A DNA stretch of 64,000 nucleotides from an uncultured Senegalimassilia sp. (GTDB lineage: Bacteria; Actinomycetota; Coriobacteriia; Coriobacteriales; Eggerthellaceae): positions 9,302-73,301 of the forward strand of contig NZ_CAKTVU010000010.1 in NCBI RefSeq assembly GCF_934630535.1, written 5' to 3'. The notes below the pieces were generated by a model. It did no database searches and had not been told where the DNA came from. It saw nothing but the letters and a program-made list of their open reading frames with translations. A program made the position numbers and the translations under genes. Positions 16,534 through 25,154 of this stretch are shown here, piece after piece. The number at the start of each line of letters is the position of its first letter. Within the stretch, counting starts at the first letter, position 1.

Positions 16534-18231
16534 TTACAGTTCGTCGCTCATGACCAGGTCGATGAGCTCTTGGCGCGAGTGCACATCAAGCTTCGCGTAG
16601 ATATGCTTCGCATGCGTGGCGGCCGTGTCGCGGCTGATGATGAGCGCATCGCGGACGTACGGGATGGAGCGCCCGTGCGCCAGAAGGCCGAACACCTCGG
16701 TTTCGCGCGGCGTCAACTTATGCTCGCGAGCCAAAAGCGCCACCCGCTGCCCGATGGAGTCCACAGGTTGGGGGTTTTGCGAAGAGGAAGCGGACGCCGA
16801 AGAGGAAGCGTTGCTCGCAGCAGCAGCGCCCGCCGCTTGCGCCTCAGAGACCGAGCCCCCTTCGCCTTCCCCTTCCCCACCTGCATTCCTGACACTTTGG
16901 GGACGTAGCACTAAGTGTCCGGCCTCTGCTTCGCCAGCTGCGCCTGCGCCCGCCACCGCGCCAGCCGCCGCGCCGGTACCCGTTGTCATGTCCGCACCAG
17001 CCGCCGACGCCGCGCAAACCGCGCCTGCGTAAGACCGGGGCGTTTCCCAGGACAAAAACCTGGTTTCGTCGTTGAGCGCCAGCATGACCGCGGCCACCAG
17101 CGCGACGATCAACACCGCCGCCACCCCAGACGGCTCGATGGCGCCGGCGCCTATCGCGCCCTGCAGGGGAAACGACACCAGCAGGCCGAGCAAATCGCCC
17201 ACATGCACGAACAACCAGCCCACAGCATACGACTGCACCGGGGTGGCCGCACCGCGGGCGGCGTAGGACGCGAAGTACATCTGCGTGATGACGCAGAACG
17301 CGAAACGCGACGCGATACCCACGCCCGCTGCCGCAAAAGCCCCCGTTTTCGTGCCAAGCACGATGATCGCGGCGAATCCGGCGACCATGAGCGGGCACAT
17401 CCATCGATACGCGAACGACAGCGACACGCGGCGCGGCCCGGCGGTTGCGGACACGCTGACCACCGCCATGAACAGGGCGCTTACCACGAAGATGATCACG
17501 GCATGGGACGCATCGGCCGAGGCCGATGCCCAAAACGAGCCCTCGATGCTCACGAACATGCACGCGGCCAGGATGCCGAAGCCTCCGCGGCCCATGGAGC
17601 CGAACGCCTCGCGCAACGGAAGCGGGGCGGCCGGCGGGGACGCGTGGTCGGCCGAGGCCGAGGCGCTGGTTTCAGACCACGCGCGCCAAAGCAGCGCGCC
17701 GCTGACCAGCGGAAATGCCGAAACAAGCGCGATCGACGCACCTTGCGGCGCCGCCATGGCCGCAATCGACAGCAGCGCCGCCACGAACGCGGACGCCGGC
17801 GCGCACGATTCGACGGCATCTTGCGGCAAACGCGCGTACAGCTGACCCCACATCACCCACATGAGCGCGCTGCCCGCGCCCGTGAGCACGGCCGATACAG
17901 CGAACAAGAACGGCGTTGCGGCAAAGCCGTACGCCGGTAGGAACAGCATCGGCGTGGTGACGGTCACCGCCAAAGGCGCGGCAACAACGAGCGCACGGCA
18001 GTTCGTCGGCGGTCCGAGCCGACGCTCCGCCGCAACGATGACGACCAACGACACCACTGCGGAACCGACCGGCAGCACGCTCATCGCCAGGCGCCGGGCA
18101 ACGCCGCCTCCCATCGCATCGACCACCATGGATAGCCCGTCCATGGACCCGGAATAAAACGCGCAAAACACCCAAGCAAGCAGGAATCCCCATCCCAGGC
18201 AGCGGGCGTTCGCTTTCAGCTCATCGATCAT
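16534..18231 (-). CDS. Membrane-spanning LuxR-family transcriptional regulator
   Basis: The 565-residue protein has about twelve hydrophobic helices in residues 1-420, then a low-complexity Ala/Gly/Glu/Ser linker (about 425-500), then a LuxR helix-turn-helix (HKLTPRETEVFGLLAHGRS, SRDTAATHAKHIYAKLDVHSRQELIDLV). This MFS-like membrane domain plus LuxR architecture is greatly expanded in Eggerthellaceae and usually neighbours reductase genes, as here. It probably senses a substrate in or across the membrane and controls the reductase pair. The ATG at 18231 has AGGGGAA upstream. A 33 bp REP-like element (16890-16922) lies in frame inside the linker, encoding the unexpected HLVLRPQSVRN. Confidence 0.88.
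   Translation of the reverse strand: MIDELKANARCLGWGFLLAWVFCAFYSGSMDGLSMVVDAMGGGVARRLAMSVLPVGSAVVSLVVIVAAERRLGPPTNCRALVVAAPLAVTVTTPMLFLPAYGFAATPFLFAVSAVLTGAGSALMWVMWGQLYARLPQDAVESCAPASAFVAALLSIAAMAAPQGASIALVSAFPLVSGALLWRAWSETSASASADHASPPAAPLPLREAFGSMGRGGFGILAACMFVSIEGSFWASASADASHAVIIFVVSALFMAVVSVSATAGPRRVSLSFAYRWMCPLMVAGFAAIIVLGTKTGAFAAAGVGIASRFAFCVITQMYFASYAARGAATPVQSYAVGWLFVHVGDLLGLLVSFPLQGAIGAGAIEPSGVAAVLIVALVAAVMLALNDETRFLSWETPRSYAGAVCAASAAGADMTTGTGAAAGAVAGAGAAGEAEAGHLVLRPQSVRNAGGEGEGEGGSVSEAQAAGAAAASNASSSASASSSQNPQPVDSIGQRVALLAREHKLTPRETEVFGLLAHGRSIPYVRDALIISRDTAATHAKHIYAKLDVHSRQELIDLVMSDEL
16890..16922. repeat. REP-like 33 bp hairpin element, copy 1 (inside a coding region)
   Basis: The element reads TGACACTT, then TGGGGACGTAG, then AAGTGTCCGG at the right end, with 7 bp arms GACACTT (16891-16897) and AAGTGTC (16913-16919). 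It matches the intergenic copy at 32631-32663 with only three differences. It sits in frame in the linker of the LuxR regulator. Confidence 0.8.
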
Positions 18232-18497
18232 GATTCCCCTTTCGCTTCGCCTATCATACGGTAAAACACCAGGTGAAAGGAACCACCCTCTTTCGAGCAT
18301 TGACGCAAGCCGAGCACAGGGAGCGCGTCAGACCCAAAGTGTCCGACGCGCAAACCCGCAGCATCCGATGTGCAAACGGTTAATACCCCGCGCCTCGTGT
18401 CAAATGTGCTGGCCTGTCCTTATTCCCCCATCAGTCGGCCTTTCCTCGCTTCCCCGCCAATCGGCTCTCAGCAGCCTCCTTAACGTTCAATGTACCC

Positions 18498-19739
18498 CTA
18501 CTTCCCCGCTAAAATGCGGCGGATGCCCTGCATGGAGGACACGTCCTCGAGCACGGCGATTAGCTCGTCGCATTGGTAGAACACTCCGCGGCGACGGTTT
18601 CCCATGGGGCTGAGCATCCCCATCTCGCACGCCCTTTCGATGATCGTTGCAGCGGTGCGCGTGGAGATTCCCAGCTCTGCGGCCACGAACGAACCGTTCA
18701 CCACCGGCTGCTTTGCCAGCAGGTTAGGCAAGCGAAGCAAGGCGGACCCTTTGCGCTCGTGCATGCACTCCGCCCATTCCGCGAACACGCCGTCGATGTC
18801 CCGCGCGACCATGTTCCCGACGGCCACCGCAAGCTCAAGCGCGTCGACCAGCTGCTCGACGATCGCAAGCGGATTGCCGGCCTGGAACTGGACGATAGCA
18901 TCCATGTACGCGTCGATGTTGTGCAAAAGCCCGGCTGAAATGGGCAGACTTGCATGCCGCAGCACGTCGGAGCTGCGCAATATCGCATGCAGAAGGACCC
19001 TGCCCGTGCGGCCGTTTCCGTCTATGAACGGATGAATCGTCTCGAATTGCGCGTGCGCGACGGCGGCTTTCGCGATAGAGGGCATGTTGCCGTGATTCAT
19101 GAAAGAGACCAGGTCATCAAGGCAGCCGAGCACACGGCTGACGCATGGTGGCACAAACAGCGCGCCGTGCGGACTGTACGCGGTGCCGCCGACCCAAACC
19201 TGCTCATCGCGCAAGCAGCCGCCGAACGACAAACCTGCATCTTGCCCATCCTGCCCGCCACGCGTGATCAGGGCTTCATGCACCTCGCGGATGCGCTGGA
19301 CCGAAAGTTCTCCCGAAAAGCCGAGCGCGGCGCGCATGGCCGCAACGTTTCCAGCGATAATGCGGGCGTTTTGCGCCACATCGCCTGACAGCTCGGCCAA
19401 GGCAACGTTGCGCACGCTCGACGTCATGTTCTCTATCTGCGAACTTGCCGCCGACTCGCTGCGCAACAGCAAAGCCGGCAAATCGTAGCCGCGAGCCTCC
19501 TGCTGCGTATCGAAGCGAACAAGCAACAAGGCGACTTCCTCCATGCGGCTTTGCAATTCGGCAGGGACGGAGATGTCTTTGTCGCGCAACTCAAAGGGGA
19601 CCGCCGCGCGATACGTTCCGGTGATTTTTCGGCGACGCGACTTCGGCACGCCCTCTAACGCATCGGGATCAACCCGCCACGCAAGCTCTTCGTAGCCCAC
19701 GGGCTCCCATTGATAGCCCAGCTCGCCGTTGCCACCCAT
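18498..19739 (-). CDS. Fic-domain protein (class II) with C-terminal winged helix
   Basis: The 413-residue protein carries the full Fic core HPFIDGNGRTGR (His236 to Arg247), which transfers AMP or a related group from a nucleotide to a target hydroxyl. The N-terminal inhibitory motif SSQIEN (Ser99, Glu103) marks class II Fic enzymes, held inactive by their own helix. The C-terminal about 80 residues (LPNLLAKQPVVNGSFVAAELGISTRTAATIIERACEMG) form a winged-helix DNA-binding domain. This domain order is common in stand-alone Fic regulators. The start at 19739 faces a four-unit dyad array (19814-19967), a likely operator. Target protein unknown. Confidence 0.93.
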   Translation of the reverse strand: MGGNGELGYQWEPVGYEELAWRVDPDALEGVPKSRRRKITGTYRAAVPFELRDKDISVPAELQSRMEEVALLLVRFDTQQEARGYDLPALLLRSESAASSQIENMTSSVRNVALAELSGDVAQNARIIAGNVAAMRAALGFSGELSVQRIREVHEALITRGGQDGQDAGLSFGGCLRDEQVWVGGTAYSPHGALFVPPCVSRVLGCLDDLVSFMNHGNMPSIAKAAVAHAQFETIHPFIDGNGRTGRVLLHAILRSSDVLRHASLPISAGLLHNIDAYMDAIVQFQAGNPLAIVEQLVDALELAVAVGNMVARDIDGVFAEWAECMHERKGSALLRLPNLLAKQPVVNGSFVAAELGISTRTAATIIERACEMGMLSPMGNRRRGVFYQCDELIAVLEDVSSMQGIRRILAGK

Positions 19740-19813
19740 ACGCCCCTCCGTTTCGCGTCCATGATGCTTTTGAATAGGGAACCGATGTCGTTTCGTTTCT
19801 CTTGTGACTAGTA

Positions 19814-19967
19814 TAACGGAAGCGAATCGCGCTTCGCTTCCGTTAAGTAATGGTTTACGGAAGTGTAATGAGTTTCACTTCCGTTAGATGCACATTTGCG
19901 GAAGTGAATTGCGTTTTGCTTTCGTTAGACACACGTTAGCGGAAGCAAATTGCGTTCCCTTCCGTTA
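19814..19967. repeat. Tandem dyad array, 4 units of 41 bp, upstream of fic
   Basis: The core CGGAAG starts at 19817, 19858, 19899 and 19940, exactly 41 bp apart, and is paired with CTTCCGTTA-like right arms. Unit 1 is a perfect hairpin (TAACGGAAGCGAA with TTCGCTTCCGTTA, 6-base centre). Unit 2 has 9 bp arms (ACGGAAGTG with CACTTCCGT). Units 3 and 4 are imperfect. The 41 bp step is close to four helical turns, so all units face the same side of the DNA, as in a cooperative operator. Confidence 0.88.
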
Positions 19968-20013
19968 TTGGTGCAATATTTGAAGCAAAACCGCGTCTCG
20001 GGCGTTCTTACAC

Positions 20014-20110
20014 ATCGACGAAACTTGTCGGATTTGCAAGTTTCGTCGATGGCATAGTCAAAACTTGCAGCAGATGCAAGTTTCGTCGATGCGATGGTCA
20101 AAACTTGCAG
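20014..20110. repeat. Tandem dyad array, 2.5 units of 40 bp
   Basis: AAACTTG starts at 20021, 20061 and 20101, exactly 40 bp apart. The first unit is a perfect 14 bp inverted repeat (ATCGACGAAACTTG at 20014-20027 with its complement at 20037-20050). The second has 9 bp arms (AAACTTGCA, TGCAAGTTT). The third keeps only the left arm. The sequence differs from the 41 bp array beside it. Confidence 0.88.
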
Positions 20111-20168
20111 CGGAAACGGGCTTTGACAAACGACGGTGCAGCAGTGAGCGTTATCGACTCTCAGCCTG

Positions 20169-20282
20169 ACGACCTTCGCAGCAGGTGTTGCGCGACCTGA
20201 TCTTTACGGCTTTTACGACGGGTATTGCCCGCACTAAACCTGACGGCTTTTGCGCCAGGCATGGCCTAGCGCAAAAGCCGTC
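20169..20282. repeat. Tandem dyad array, 3 units of 37 bp, ending in a long hairpin
   Basis: Related cores ACGACCTT (20169), ACGGCTTTT (20206) and ACGGCTTTT (20243) are spaced exactly 37 bp apart. The last unit closes into a long hairpin: 14 bp perfect arms (GACGGCTTTTGCGC at 20242-20255, complement at 20269-20282), one mismatch, then AGGC-ATG-GCCT. It sits 18 bp past the sbcC stop and could end or stabilise that transcript, though it lacks a T tract. Confidence 0.8.
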
Positions 20283-20299
20283 GATTCGTTCGGAAACCC

Positions 20300-23200
20300 T
20301 TAGGCTTCCACTTTTGCGGTAGAACCTGACTGGGTTTTGGTCACGATGATACGCTTGGGGATGTTCGCCTTCAGATCCTCAACGTGACTGATGATGCCCA
20401 CCAGCTTGTTGCCGCCCGACAGGTCGGACAGCAGGCTGATGGCATTGCCCAGCGCACCCTGGTCGAGCGAGCCGAAGCCCTCATCCACGAACATGGTGTC
20501 GAACTCGATGCCGCCGGCGTGCGCCTGCACGATGTCGGAAAGCCCCAGCGCCAGGCACAGCGACGCCTGGAACGATTCGCCGCCCGAAAGCGACGACGCA
20601 TCCCTGGCGCGGCCCGTGAAGCTATCGATAACGTATAGCCCCAGGCCGGCCTTCGAATTGCCCGTGGACTCCGACCAGCGAACCAGCTCGAACTGACCCG
20701 CCGTCAGCACCCGCAGGCGTTGGTTGGCCGCCGCGATGACCTTGTCGAAGTACATGCCCTGAACGTACGCCTCGAAGCGGACTTTTGCGCGCCCGGTCAG
20801 GTTGCCGTTCGCGGCATCGGCCATCAGCTTGATCCGGCCGTAGCGCTCCTCGATATCGCCCGCGCGCTTCAGCGTTTTGCGCAGCTGCTCAAGGCACTCC
20901 CCGTTCGCGGAAACGCGCAGGTTCACGGCGCCAAGGTGCTCGTTGGCCAGTTTGCCCTGCTCCTCGTAGTCGCTGCGTTCCTTTGCCGCTGCGGCAGCGT
21001 CGCCGGCAGGCAGCTCGGCCAGCTGCTTGTCCTTCGCGGCCAGCAGCTCGCGTTTGGTTGCAAGTTGCTGCGCATTTTGCTCGACCGCCTGCTGGGCCGC
21101 ATCACGCCTGCGCTTCAGGCCATCCGCCCGCTGACGCAGCCGCGCGGCCTCGGTTTGAGCCGCCTCGAGCGAGGGGAAGTCCAGGTCGGCGCGCAGATGC
21201 TTCGCCTCCTGCTCGGCAAGCTGTTGCGCCTGCGTTTGGCTTTGCAGCGCCTCCCCGGCCTTGCGCGCCTGCTCAGCCGCCTGTTTCGCGGCTTCTTCCG
21301 CAGCCTGCTGGTCGCGTTGAGCGGCGGCGAACGCGGAGACCGCGCGTTCGGCATTGTTCAGCTCGGTTTGCGCAACACCTGCATCATGCTGCGCGTTCTC
21401 GAACGCACGCTGGGCTTCGTCCACGGAAACGACCGCCAGGCGCTCTTTAAGAGCGCGCGCTTCGGCTTCGAGCGACGCGTAATCGCGCTCCGCAGCCTGG
21501 CGAGCGTCCTTGACCTGCAACAACGCCGTTGTAGAACGCTCATGCGCCGCCTCAGCGTCGGCAAGCGCCTTCGCAGCGTGCGCCGCCTCGTCGCAACGCA
21601 GCTGCGCATCGGCTTTCGTGCGCTTTGCGGCCGCAACGCCATTGCGCGCCTGCTCAAGAACTTGCGCGATGTTCTGCTCGCCGCCGTGCTCCTTGTCAAA
21701 CTCACCGAGCGCCAACCGTGCAGCTTCGCAGCGGGCCTTTGCGCCCTCGGCTTCGCGCGCCGCCTGATCGACCGCCTTTTTGGACGCAGCCTCGACGGCC
21801 GCTGCTTTGTCGATCTGATCATCGCTCGGGATGCTGCCCGCCGCCTGCGCCGGCATGGGATGATGCACCGAACCGCACACCGGACAGGGCAAACCATCCT
21901 GCAAATCTGCCGCAAGCAGACCCGCACGACCCGCACGCTGGGCCTTTTGCAGCTTCTGCACCTGCGCCAAGTCCTTATCATGAACGACTTCCGCAGCTTT
22001 GAGCCGCTCGACGGCACGAAGGTGCGGCTCGGCCGCAGCCTGAGCCGCCTGCTGCAATTCGCCGCGACGCTGCACCGCGCGGGAAGCATCCTGCTCCGCA
22101 CGCAACGCGCGATCGAGCGCGGCGCCCGCTTCGCTCAGCGCAACGTCAGCACCGGCGAACGACTCGCTTGCCGCCTTCGCCTGCGCAACCGTATCCTGCG
22201 CTTTGCGTTCGGCCGCAACCAGCGACTCTTCCTGCTCCAGCAAGGTTTGCACCTGCTTTCGGGCCTTTTGCGCCGCCGCAAGCTTGGCAGCAAGGTCTTT
22301 TGCGCCCGCAAGCGCCTCGCCCGCGGCATTCACGCGCAGCTGCGCCGCATCGAACGCCGCCTGCGCCTGCGCCTGGCGAACGTCCGAGCCCGCAAGTTTC
22401 TCCACGGCCTGCGCCGCCTGCGCCCGCTGCTCTTCCGCCTTGCCGGCAGCTGCCTGAGCAGCCTTGGAAGCCCGCTCAGCACGCGACAACGCTTCCTTCG
22501 CAGCCGAAAGCCCCTGATCAGCACGCTGCAGTGCCTGATATTTCGCAAACGTCCCCTCGATAACCGCCGCGCGCTCGGTTGCCTCCAGGCGCTCGGCATC
22601 GTGCGCGCATTCCTGTTGCAGCGCCGCCTGCAAACCTTCCGTCCGCCCCTCGTGCTGAGCGACCTCTTCGGCAAGCGCCGCGCGTTCCTGCTCGTAACGC
22701 GGACGGTTCTCCACCTGCTTCACCAGCGCGTTAGCGTCCGCCCATTTGCGACGCAACGCCTCCACCTGCTCGCCCAGCTGCGCAGACTCCGCCTTATCGC
22801 ACGTCAAAAGCCCCTCAAGCAGCTCGACCAGCCACGCGCCCATGGGCGCCCCGCTGCGACGGCGCTCGTCAAGCTCCTCCTTGCGCGCATCCTCTGCCGC
22901 AAAACGGACGGTTTGCGCGCACCGCAAAACCTCGCTTTTCAGCTTCTCGTTCTCGCGCTCGAGCTTGCGGCACTCCTCGCCCAGGCGATCTTGCAGCATC
23001 TCGTACTTTTGCGTGGCGAACAGCTTGCGGAAAATGCCCTCGCGCGTTGCCGTGTCGGCCGTGAGCAGCTTGCGGAACTCGCCCTGCGCCAGCATGACGA
23101 TCTGCTTGAACTGGTTCGCGTCGATGCCCAGCAGCTCTTCCACCTGCATGTTCACCTTGCGCACGCCGCTGATGCAACGCCCATCGGGCAGCTCGATCTC

Positions 23201-23557
23201 AGCGTTCGCGGGCTCCTTCGTGGTGCCTTCGCCGCGCTTCTTCGCGCGCTCGTAATCGGGATTTCGCTTCACGCGATAGGTTTGTCCGCGGTAGGAGAAG
23301 TCCAGTTCAACGAACGTTTTGCTCGCGGGATCGGCGAAATCGCTGCGCAAACTTGCGGAAGACCGGGCGCCGTTTCGGCTGTCGCCGCTTGCCTCGCCGA
23401 ACAGCGCGAAGCAGATGGCGTCGAAGATCATGGTTTTGCCCGCGCCCGTGTCGCCGCACACCAGGTACACGCCCGAGCGTCCAAGCGTTCGAAAGTCGAT
23501 TTCCGTCTCGCCGGAATACGCCCCGAATGCGGACATGGTCAGCTTCAGCGGCTTCAT
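20300..23557 (-). CDS. sbcC: Exonuclease SbcCD subunit C
   Basis: This SMC-like ATPase works with SbcD to cut DNA hairpins and palindromes. The 1085-residue protein has Walker A GDTGAGKT at 35-42, a family-typical QFKQIVMLAQGEFRKLL near residue 150, long Ala/Glu/Gln-rich coiled coils, and a zinc hook CPVC at Cys558-Cys561 in the centre. The ABC signature SLSGGESFQASL and Walker B FDTMFVDEGFGSLD lie near the C-terminus. Its ATG overlaps the sbcD stop by 4 bp, so the two are translated together. Dyad-rich DNA flanks the operon on both sides. Confidence 0.96.
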   Translation of the reverse strand: MKPLKLTMSAFGAYSGETEIDFRTLGRSGVYLVCGDTGAGKTMIFDAICFALFGEASGDSRNGARSSASLRSDFADPASKTFVELDFSYRGQTYRVKRNPDYERAKKRGEGTTKEPANAEIELPDGRCISGVRKVNMQVEELLGIDANQFKQIVMLAQGEFRKLLTADTATREGIFRKLFATQKYEMLQDRLGEECRKLERENEKLKSEVLRCAQTVRFAAEDARKEELDERRRSGAPMGAWLVELLEGLLTCDKAESAQLGEQVEALRRKWADANALVKQVENRPRYEQERAALAEEVAQHEGRTEGLQAALQQECAHDAERLEATERAAVIEGTFAKYQALQRADQGLSAAKEALSRAERASKAAQAAAGKAEEQRAQAAQAVEKLAGSDVRQAQAQAAFDAAQLRVNAAGEALAGAKDLAAKLAAAQKARKQVQTLLEQEESLVAAERKAQDTVAQAKAASESFAGADVALSEAGAALDRALRAEQDASRAVQRRGELQQAAQAAAEPHLRAVERLKAAEVVHDKDLAQVQKLQKAQRAGRAGLLAADLQDGLPCPVCGSVHHPMPAQAAGSIPSDDQIDKAAAVEAASKKAVDQAAREAEGAKARCEAARLALGEFDKEHGGEQNIAQVLEQARNGVAAAKRTKADAQLRCDEAAHAAKALADAEAAHERSTTALLQVKDARQAAERDYASLEAEARALKERLAVVSVDEAQRAFENAQHDAGVAQTELNNAERAVSAFAAAQRDQQAAEEAAKQAAEQARKAGEALQSQTQAQQLAEQEAKHLRADLDFPSLEAAQTEAARLRQRADGLKRRRDAAQQAVEQNAQQLATKRELLAAKDKQLAELPAGDAAAAAKERSDYEEQGKLANEHLGAVNLRVSANGECLEQLRKTLKRAGDIEERYGRIKLMADAANGNLTGRAKVRFEAYVQGMYFDKVIAAANQRLRVLTAGQFELVRWSESTGNSKAGLGLYVIDSFTGRARDASSLSGGESFQASLCLALGLSDIVQAHAGGIEFDTMFVDEGFGSLDQGALGNAISLLSDLSGGNKLVGIISHVEDLKANIPKRIIVTKTQSGSTAKVEA

Positions 23558-24912
23558 TTCGCACCTTCTTCCTGCCCATCGGGGCCTTTTGCGGCCGAAT
23601 CCTCAACCTTCGCGATCAGATTGCGCGCGAAATCTTGCTGCTCATCATCCAGGGGATTGCCCACCTGGCTTTCATAGAAGGCGCCGAACAGCTCCAACGT
23701 GTCCATGCTGTCGGGGTCGGCCGTAAGCGGGGTTTGCGGGCGATCGATCAGCACCGTCACGTTGTCATAGTCCAGCATCATGGCGTTAGGGAACACCTCG
23801 TGGATCTTCGCCATGGCATCCAGCTGCGGATGCTCGTCGGAGAGCGTGATGTGCAGATAGTCCTGCGAGGCATCGCGCACCGCGGCTGCCGGAGAATTCG
23901 CTTCGCCATCCTGCGCAGCCGCATCACCGCCGCTATCGGCCAACGCAGCCGCGTCGCCAACGCCATCGGCCTGCGCCGCTTCGTCGCCAATGCCGCCAAC
24001 GAGCACCCCGGCACCCGCCAGCGAACCGCCCGCTGCCGCACCCATCGCCAGCACATCGGCCAGCGTGCCGCGCACCTCGCGCACGTCATGCAGCGGCACG
24101 AGCGGAATCAACTCGAACGACACGCATTCGCCCACGTCGTCGCCCGGTTTCTTCTCCCCCAGCTCAACCAACGCCACGCTCTTGCCATACCGCGCTTCGC
24201 TAAACGAATACTTCAGCGGCGACCCCGAATAACGCACGGTGTCGCGCCCCACGCGCTGCGGGCGGTGCACATGCCCGAGCGCCACGTAGTCGAACGCGCC
24301 GTATACCGACACGTCCACGTTGTCCATGCCGCCCAGCTTGATCTCGTCGTCGGCGCGATCGGGCGCCGTGCCGTACGCTGTCACTAGCTGGTGCGACAGC
24401 ACAACGTTGCGTTTGCCCTGATCGATATCGCATGCACCCAACACCGCACGCAACGCGGCCGAATAGTCATCGCCGATTTCCTCATCGGGGAAGAACCTGC
24501 GCACATCGCCGGGCTTCAAAAAAGGCAGCAGCCAGAACTCCACCGGCCCGTGCTCATCCTCAAGCTCAACCCGCTCGACCGTACCCGCATACACCGGAGG
24601 CAGGCAAACGCCCTGCTTCTCCAGCAGCCCCTGCGCGTACGCGATGCGCTCGGCGGAATCGTGGTTGCCGGGAATGGCCAGCACACGCAAACCCGCCGCC
24701 ACCGCATCGGTCAAAAACGCGTCGAACACGGTGACCGCCTCGGCGCTAGGCGATGCCTTGTCGTAGATATCGCCGGCAATCAGCAGCACGCTGACCTGGT
24801 GCTTCTCCGCAATATCCAATATCTGCCGCAGAATATAGCGCTGATCGTCCAGCATCGACATGCCGTTAACGCGCTTCCCGATATGCAAATCGGAAACATG
24901 CAGCACCTTCAT
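23554..24912 (-). CDS. sbcD: Exonuclease SbcCD subunit D
   Basis: The 452-residue calcineurin-like phosphoesterase supplies the Mn-dependent nuclease site of SbcCD. It shows KVLHVSDLHIGKR at the start, GDIYDKASPS, GNHDSAERI and a GHVHRPQ metal-binding motif. An extra Ala/Gly/Asp-rich insert (about residues 320-355, GDAAALADSGGDAAAQDG) interrupts the C-terminal domain and is not usual for the family. The ATG at 24912 has AAGGTGG upstream; an ATG six codons earlier lacks one. sbcC follows with a 4 bp overlap. Confidence 0.95.
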   Translation of the reverse strand: MKVLHVSDLHIGKRVNGMSMLDDQRYILRQILDIAEKHQVSVLLIAGDIYDKASPSAEAVTVFDAFLTDAVAAGLRVLAIPGNHDSAERIAYAQGLLEKQGVCLPPVYAGTVERVELEDEHGPVEFWLLPFLKPGDVRRFFPDEEIGDDYSAALRAVLGACDIDQGKRNVVLSHQLVTAYGTAPDRADDEIKLGGMDNVDVSVYGAFDYVALGHVHRPQRVGRDTVRYSGSPLKYSFSEARYGKSVALVELGEKKPGDDVGECVSFELIPLVPLHDVREVRGTLADVLAMGAAAGGSLAGAGVLVGGIGDEAAQADGVGDAAALADSGGDAAAQDGEANSPAAAVRDASQDYLHITLSDEHPQLDAMAKIHEVFPNAMMLDYDNVTVLIDRPQTPLTADPDSMDTLELFGAFYESQVGNPLDDEQQDFARNLIAKVEDSAAKGPDGQEEGAK

Positions 24913-25023
24913 ACCGCCACCTTCTCTCAAGCCTTAACCCCGAGCCATCCCATCACGCCGACAACGCTGACCATGCCGGCCGCCCAGCAATGCAACATCC
25001 CAGGTCAACGCTGGATTTTATCA

Positions 25024-25059
25024 CTGCAGAATCATTGCTTCCCTCGCGTGATTCTGCAG
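25024..25059. repeat. Inverted repeat between sbcD and the HipA-like gene
   Basis: Perfect 11 bp arms (CTGCAGAATCA at 25024-25034 and its complement at 25049-25059) enclose a 14-base loop. There is no T tract on either strand, so it reads more like an operator or structural element than a terminator. Confidence 0.7.
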
Positions 25060-25064
25060 CACAT

Positions 25065-25150
25065 CTACGAAATGCAGGTTTTTCACAGCCGTCTTTCCGA
25101 CGAAATGCGGAATTTCTAAAGCCGGAAATCCTACGAAATGCAGATTTTTT
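25065..25150. repeat. Tandem array, 3 units of 33 bp, at the 3' end of the HipA-like gene
   Basis: ACGAAATGC starts at 25067, 25100 and 25133, exactly 33 bp apart, each followed by a G-poor T/A-rich stretch. The core resembles the ACGAAACTTGC core of the 40 bp array 5 kb away, so the two may belong to one family. It lies about 150 bp upstream of sbcD, in the only place its promoter can be. Confidence 0.8.
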
Positions 25151-25154
25151 ACCA

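Larger units (their letters stand above)
19740..20299. other. Repeat-dense region between fic and sbcC
   Basis: This 560 bp gap holds no credible gene. Most of it is made of three separate tandem arrays of dyad elements with periods of 41, 40 and 37 bp, listed individually. The fic promoter must lie in the right part, under or beside the first array. The third array abuts the end of sbcC. Confidence 0.8.

Noticed and set aside
19814..19967. CRISPR-like array
   Set aside because: The whole 41 bp unit is related from copy to copy, with no variable spacers, and no cas gene is in the window.
20720..23677. Long plus-strand open frame opposite sbcC
   Set aside because: It is a high-GC antisense shadow: no ribosome site, no recognisable domain, and it fully overlaps a clear SbcC gene.
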